NCBI GenBank assembly: GCA_964549495.1
Contig: CAZJWJ010000070.1
Span: forward strand, 1 to 27,485
Direction: 5' to 3'
DNA from: JACKBJ01 sp964549495
GTDB lineage: Bacteria; Chloroflexota; Anaerolineae; Epilineales; Epilineaceae
Length of the DNA stretch: 27,485 bases
Part shown: piece by piece, positions 23,656-27,485 of the stretch
Position numbering within the stretch: the first letter of the stretch is position 1
How the letters are laid out: the number at the start of each line of letters is the position of its first letter
Translations under genes and position numbers: made by a program
Notes under the pieces: generated by a model
Told to the model about the DNA's origin: nothing
What the model saw: only the letters and a program-made list of their open reading frames with translations
Databases searched by the model: none

Positions 23656-23793
23656 GCGGGGTGCTGGCGGGATCGGGAAGGACATCGGGCTGGATGGAAC
23701 ATGGACCATGGAGTGTTGAGGTGGAGGTGGATGGCATGAAGGAGTGGATGATGGAGCGGTGGAGGATGGTGGGCGTGGTGCCTGGGATGTGGG
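23656..23793. other. Purine-rich spacer before the subtilisin gene
   Basis: About 140 bases rich in ATGGA/GGTGGAGG-type motifs, with many ATG triplets in two frames. In the frame that holds 23652 it remains open into the G9 tract, so it may encode the start of the subtilisin in a pre-slippage frame. Confidence 0.4.
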
Positions 23794-25770
23794 ATGGTGG
23801 TGGAAGGCAGGCTTGGCCGAGGGTGTGGGGCCGGCTGGTGTTGTGGGGTCTGGTGGGGGGGGGTGGGCTGCCTCTGGCAGGGGGATGCGGGGGTGCGCGC
23901 CGGGGCGGAGGCGGTGGACCTGGCGGATGTGCCGCGGGGCGAGCTGGTCCTGGTGGTGGAGCGGCCGGGGGTGACCCTGCAGGCGGATCTGGCGCGGGTG
24001 GCGAGCTTCGTGGGTGGGGAGCGGCTTCCGGAGCTGGATGTGGAGCCGGAGGATGGGCCGGCGGTGCGGGTGCTGTGGACGCGGCATGCCTCTGGCGAGC
24101 TGCCGGATGGGGTGGGGCGGCTGCAAGGGGTGGCCGAGGTGCGGCGGAACGTGACCTGGGCGCTGCAGGCGCCGGTGCCCCTGCCGCCGCGGGACCCCTA
24201 CTGGAACCAGCAGTGGGGGGCCGAGGCGATCGGGGTGGCGGATGCCTGGGCGCTGACGGGTGGCGAGCGGGCGACGGTGGCGGTCTTGGATTCGGGGGTG
24301 GACTGTGGGCATCGGGATCTGGCGGAGCGCTGTCTGGATGGGGCGCATTACGATTCGCTGACGCGGCGGGAGTTGTGGCGGCCGGCCGATCCCTTGGGGC
24401 ATGGGACGCATGTGGCGGGGATCGTGGCGGCCGAGCGGGACGAGCGGGGGGTGGCCGGGATGGCGCCCTTGGCGCGGCTGCTCAGCGTGCGGGTGTGCTC
24501 GAGCGGGGGGACCTGTAGCGAGCTGGACTTGCTGGCCGGGCTGGTGTGGGTGGCCGGGCGGGCCGAGGTGATCAACATGAGCTTGGGCGGGCCGGCCAGC
24601 GGGTACAGCGGGCGGGTTTGTGATGAGCTGGCGGATCAGCGGGAGGGCTATGGGACGCTGCCGGTGGCTTCGGTAGGCAACAACGGGCTGCGGGGCAGTC
24701 GCTATGCGGCCTTGGTGCCGGCCAGCTGCTCGGCGGTCTTGGGGGTGGCGGCGGCGGATCCGCCCTTGGGGCGGCGGCTGGCGGACTACTCGTCGCGGGC
24801 GAGCGTGGATGTGACGGCGCCGGGGACGGAGGTGATCAGCACGCTGCCCGGCGGGCGGTATGGCTTTCTGAGCGGGACGAGCATGGCGGCGCCGCATGTG
24901 GCGGGGGCGGCGGCCTTGCTGTACTCGGCTTGGATCGAGCAGCGCGGGGAGCGGCCGGCGGCTTGGGAGGTCGAGCGGCTGCTGCTGGACACGGCGGAGC
25001 GCTTCTGTGGGGAGCCGGTGGCGCAGAACGACTACCTGCGGCGCAGCTGCGGGCATGGGCTGGTGCAGGCGGGGGTGGCGGTGCGGTCGATCCTGCCGGT
25101 GGGGCCGGAGGCGACGGAGACGGTGGGGGTGGAGGTGACGGCGACGGGGACGGCGACGGGGAGGCCCAGCGCGACGGCCAGTCGGAGTCCGACGCCGGAT
25201 CCGGTGGGGACGCGGGTGGCGGCGACGCGGACGGCGCGGGCCAGGGAGACGGGGACGGCGACGGTGGTGGGTGCGACGGGGACGGCGACACCGGTGCTGC
25301 GGGGGACGGCGACGGGGGTCGCGACCGGGACGCCGGAGGTGGAGGTCAGCGCGACGGCTTGTGGGGATCCCTTTGCTTGTGCGCGGGCGACGATGACGGC
25401 CGAGGTGCGGGCGACGGCGACGGAGGCGGCGCTGCGAACGGAGGTGGCGCGGCGGGTGGCGACGGCGACGCCGACGCTGACGGTGGGACAGGCGCGGCGG
25501 ACGATCGAGGCGCGGATGTACTTGTCGGGGCGGGCCTGGTTGCCGGTGCTGCTGCGCAGCCGGCCCAGGGTGGTGGAGGCGACGGAGGCACCGCCATGCG
25601 AGCCGGGGCCGGAGCCTTGGGGCTGCCGGCAGGCGACCCAGAGGGCGCAGCGGACGCGGGTGGCGGCGGAGACGGCGACGGCGGCGGTGACGCCGGTGAC
25701 GCCGGTGCCGACGCGATGTCCGGGGTTGGTCTGTCCTGGGACGGGCCGGCCGGGGATGGTGGCGCGTTAG
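23794..25770 (+). CDS. Secreted subtilisin-like serine protease (S8) with Thr-rich tail
   Basis: A 658-residue protein if it starts at 23794. The catalytic residues of peptidase S8 are clear: Asp166 in VAVLDSGVD, His203 in GHGTHVAGI, oxyanion Asn296 in SVGNNG, and Ser363 in GTSMAAPHVAG. DPYWNQQWG before the core is also typical. Residues ~40-123 look like an inhibitory propeptide. The tail after ~430 is Thr/Ala/Pro-rich, contains paired-Cys units (ACGDPFAC and CEPGPEPWGC) and an AWLPVLLRSRP stretch like the propeller C-termini. The N-terminus is uncertain: this frame gives an odd Cys/Trp/Gly signal-like segment, while a shift at the G9 tract (23855-23863) would give a better signal peptide. 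An S8 protease inside a tail/lysis module is unusual. Confidence 0.85.
   Translation: MVVEGRLGRGCGAGWCCGVWWGGVGCLWQGDAGVRAGAEAVDLADVPRGELVLVVERPGVTLQADLARVASFVGGERLPELDVEPEDGPAVRVLWTRHASGELPDGVGRLQGVAEVRRNVTWALQAPVPLPPRDPYWNQQWGAEAIGVADAWALTGGERATVAVLDSGVDCGHRDLAERCLDGAHYDSLTRRELWRPADPLGHGTHVAGIVAAERDERGVAGMAPLARLLSVRVCSSGGTCSELDLLAGLVWVAGRAEVINMSLGGPASGYSGRVCDELADQREGYGTLPVASVGNNGLRGSRYAALVPASCSAVLGVAAADPPLGRRLADYSSRASVDVTAPGTEVISTLPGGRYGFLSGTSMAAPHVAGAAALLYSAWIEQRGERPAAWEVERLLLDTAERFCGEPVAQNDYLRRSCGHGLVQAGVAVRSILPVGPEATETVGVEVTATGTATGRPSATASRSPTPDPVGTRVAATRTARARETGTATVVGATGTATPVLRGTATGVATGTPEVEVSATACGDPFACARATMTAEVRATATEAALRTEVARRVATATPTLTVGQARRTIEARMYLSGRAWLPVLLRSRPRVVEATEAPPCEPGPEPWGCRQATQRAQRTRVAAETATAAVTPVTPVPTRCPGLVCPGTGRPGMVAR
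23855..23863 (+). repeat. G9 homopolymer at the subtilisin 5' end
   Basis: Nine consecutive G, followed by T and GGG. With one G fewer, the upstream frame (starting for example at GTG 23823, after GGAAGGCAGG) would join the protease frame and give a compact signal peptide, MWGRLVLWGLVGGVG. This is either a sequencing error or a slippage switch. Confidence 0.8.
25131..25340 (+). repeat. Low-complexity ACGGGGACGGCG-type repeat in subtilisin tail
   Basis: Imperfect units with exact copies: GACGGGGACGGCGACGG occurs at 25143-25159 and 25248-25264, and a 15-base version at 25275-25289. It encodes the Thr/Ala/Gly-rich stretch of the S8 protein tail. Confidence 0.7.
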
Positions 25771-25857
25771 GGCGGGGTGGGTCGGAAGTGGGGGGGGCGG
25801 TGGGGAAGCGGAGATGTGACGGAAGACGGTGGGTAGGAAGGACGGAAGGAGGGCGGT

Positions 25858-26244
25858 ATGGCGGCTCCGGAGGCAGGGGACAACAGCGTGATCGCGGGTG
25901 TGGTGGGGGCCTTGGTGGCCTCGGTGCCCTGGTTGGGGCAGTGGTTGATCAAGCGGCTGGATGTGAGCGCCAGCGAGGGGGATGCCTTGCGGGATGATCT
26001 GCGGGCGGAGCGGGATGTGCACAAGGCGGATGCGGAGCGCTGGCGGGGCGAGGCGGAGCGGGAGCGGCGCGATCGGCTGGCGCTGGAGCTGCGCTTGAAC
26101 GAGGCCTTGATCGAGATGGGGCGGTTGCGATCGGAGCTGGAGGCGGAGCGTGAGGCGCGGGTGGCGGCCGAGGCACGGATCTCGCGGCTGGAGGATCGGC
26201 TGGCGAGTCTGGAGCGGGGGCAGGTGGGAGCTGCGGACGGATGA
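25858..26244 (+). CDS. TM-plus-coiled-coil protein, possible holin/spanin-like
   Basis: A 128-residue protein with AGGAGG 5 bases before ATG 25858. Residues ~11-32 are a single hydrophobic segment (IAGVVGALVASVPWLGQWLI), then a highly charged Arg/Glu/Asp helix from ~45 to 120 that is a coiled coil. This layout is common among small phage lysis or membrane-tethered proteins. With a lysin-like gene next, a holin/spanin-like role is reasonable, but no family was recognised and the coiled coil alone is not diagnostic. The stop overlaps a possible upstream start (26241) of the next gene. Confidence 0.65.
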   Translation: MAAPEAGDNSVIAGVVGALVASVPWLGQWLIKRLDVSASEGDALRDDLRAERDVHKADAERWRGEAERERRDRLALELRLNEALIEMGRLRSELEAEREARVAAEARISRLEDRLASLERGQVGAADG

Positions 26245-26291
26245 TGGAGGGAAGGGTGGACGGATGGAGGGAATCTAGGAGGGATGGATCG

Positions 26292-27476
26292 ATGGACGGC
26301 GAGCGGTGGATGTTGGGGATGCATTGGCCGAATCATCCGCATCGGCGAGATGCGGAGCTGCGGCAGCTGGTGGGGGAAGCGGCGCCGGTGACGCTGCTGC
26401 ACATGCAGGCGCGGGAGGTGTATGGGTGGCTGCGGCGCAGGGGGCCGGGGCGGCTGATCCATGTGCGGATCTATCGGCAGTGGTGGGAGGAGGAGGATCC
26501 GCGGGCGCTGGCGCGCTGGGCGGCCGGCGAGCTGGGGGAGATCTGGGACGATCCGCGGGTGCTGGTGAGCCCGGCCAACGAGCAGAACATCGAGCTGCGA
26601 CGGGGGGCCGGCTGGGTGGACCAGGTGGGGGAGCGCGAGCGGCGGGACTTGTATGCGCGGATCGGGCAGTGGAACTGGGACTTCTGGGAGGAGCTGGATC
26701 GACAGCGGCCCGGGCGGCGGGCGCTGGCGCTGTGGAGCGCGCTGGCCGATGGGCACGATGCGCGGCCGGGGGTGCCGGATAGCGAGTACCAGGTGCCGGA
26801 GGTGAGGGCGGCCTTGGAGCGGGTGGATGTGCTGGCGAGCCATCCCTATGGGAAGCTGCATTGGGAGGATGGGGCGCGGACGGTGGCGGGGGGTGCGGAG
26901 GAGTATCGGCACATGTTGCGGCCTTGGCGGCCGGCGGGGACGTTGGGGGCGCGCGATCCGGGGGGCTTGCTGGTGCAGCTGCCGGGGCGGGCGCATTTCG
27001 TGAGCGAGACGGGGACCTTTGTGCATGGGGATCGGGCGAGGAGTGGGGCGACCTTGGCGGCGCTGGAGGGCATGGTGGCGCGGGCGGCCGGGGATGGGGT
27101 GACCTTGGGGGTGACGCCATTTGTGTGGGACTCGAATCGGGAGCATTGGCGGAACATCGTGGCGGGGAACGAGGTGTTGGTGAGGGGGCTCTTGGGGCGG
27201 GCGAGGAGGGAGTGTGAGGTGGAGGTGCCGGTGGTGGGCGGTGGAGGGAGCGTCGGGGGGAGTGCTGGGAGCGTTGGGGGAGGGTTGGGTGGAGGTGAGG
27301 CGAGGGAGTTGGCCGGCGGCTATCGGCCGCATGTGCTCGAGGCGGGGGAGACGCTTTGGGGGCTGGCCGGGGCGCGGTGGCGGGAGCTGTATCGGGTGGT
27401 GCCGGTGGGGGATGAGCGGGCTCTGCCGGTGGGGACGGTGGTGATGGTGCCGGCGGATCTGGCGGGGGAGGGGTAG
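26292..27476 (+). CDS. Clan GH-A-like glycosidase with C-terminal LysM (lysin-like)
   Basis: A 394-residue protein. AGGAGGG at 26277-26283 is 8 bases before ATG 26292 and fixes the start; ATG 26241 is in frame but has a poorer site. Residues ~1-290 look like a TIM barrel: LHMQAREVYGWL, HVRIYRQWW, VLVSPANEQN with Glu97 after Asn (acid/base of clan GH-A), VLASHPYGKLHW, HFVSETGTF with Glu239 (nucleophile position), and TPFVWDS. After a Gly/Val-rich linker, residues ~344-390 form a LysM with GETLWGLAG and LPVGTVVMVP. LysM binds peptidoglycan or chitin-type glycans. No signal peptide, as in many phage endolysins. Catalysis and substrate are inferred. Last complete gene in the window. Confidence 0.75.
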   Translation: MDGERWMLGMHWPNHPHRRDAELRQLVGEAAPVTLLHMQAREVYGWLRRRGPGRLIHVRIYRQWWEEEDPRALARWAAGELGEIWDDPRVLVSPANEQNIELRRGAGWVDQVGERERRDLYARIGQWNWDFWEELDRQRPGRRALALWSALADGHDARPGVPDSEYQVPEVRAALERVDVLASHPYGKLHWEDGARTVAGGAEEYRHMLRPWRPAGTLGARDPGGLLVQLPGRAHFVSETGTFVHGDRARSGATLAALEGMVARAAGDGVTLGVTPFVWDSNREHWRNIVAGNEVLVRGLLGRARRECEVEVPVVGGGGSVGGSAGSVGGGLGGGEARELAGGYRPHVLEAGETLWGLAGARWRELYRVVPVGDERALPVGTVVMVPADLAGEG

Positions 27477-27485
27477 GAGATGGGG

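Noticed and set aside
1..27485. CRISPR arrays, rRNA or insertion sequences
   Set aside because: I saw no regularly spaced direct repeats, rRNA-like sequence, or transposase/integrase gene in the window.
27480..27485. ATG at the very end as the start of a next gene
   Set aside because: GGGGAGGGG lies just upstream and makes it plausible, but only six bases remain, too little to support a feature.

Overview
The window reads as a Chloroflexota (Chloroflexi) chromosome fragment, most likely from the Anaerolineae side of the phylum. The clue is a set of large secreted beta-propeller proteins of LVIVD type. At least one has a Pro/Thr linker, and all have a short C-terminal hydrophobic-Pro-hydrophobic tail (ending LLPLLVTRR, LHVPFLAR, or the near-terminal IYIPWAV). 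That architecture is familiar from Anaerolineae, Caldilineae and Ardenticatenia proteins ending in YLPLVLR-like motifs. The assignment rests on motif memory, not a search. Every gene I can support is on the + strand.

Region 1 (1-14.2 kb) has moderate GC and is host-like or accessory. It starts with a possible partial gene (3-293). Next come three unassigned genes: a winged-helix-like protein (690-1979), a protein with His-Phe-Thr and Gly-Gly-Glu motifs that recall ADP-ribosyltransferase folds (2006-2704), and a C4 zinc-ribbon protein (2873-3505). Three large beta-propeller proteins (3684-5882, 7781-9868, 10081-12204) are interleaved with a run of small cytosolic genes: a DUF4304-like protein (5971-6444), an Imm26-like immunity protein (6447-6944) and a conserved hypothetical (7077-7481). 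Two secreted proteins of unknown function follow (12663-13544, 13607-14173). Two diverged copies of a roughly 70-bp non-coding element lie at 12344-12419 and 14233-14303.

Region 2 (14.5-27.5 kb) has high GC and is a compact, co-directional phage-type structural operon. It has a good sigma70-like promoter (14519-14547) followed, before the first gene, by a strong hairpin terminator (14637-14663). Gene order is: HK97-type prohead protease fused to an acidic scaffold-like tail, major capsid protein, head-tail connector, tail terminator-like protein, tail tube-like protein, large beta-rich tail protein, tail hub/tip protein, small Cys-rich protein, secreted subtilisin (S8), TM plus coiled-coil protein, and a clan GH-A-like glycosidase with a C-terminal LysM. 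Several junctions overlap as ATGA, which suggests translational coupling.

The most interesting feature is what this operon contains and lacks. It has a head, neck, tail tube and tail tip plus two secreted or lytic enzymes. No portal, terminase, tape-measure, integrase or repressor gene is seen in the window. Its virion-like proteins are unusually Cys-rich, and the subtilisin carries host-style Thr-rich and LPVLLR-type C-terminal sequence. It could be a prophage split from its packaging genes, a gene-transfer-agent-like particle, or a domesticated particle with a protease/glycosidase payload. The sequence alone does not decide among these, and a chimeric contig join near 14.2-14.6 kb should be excluded first.
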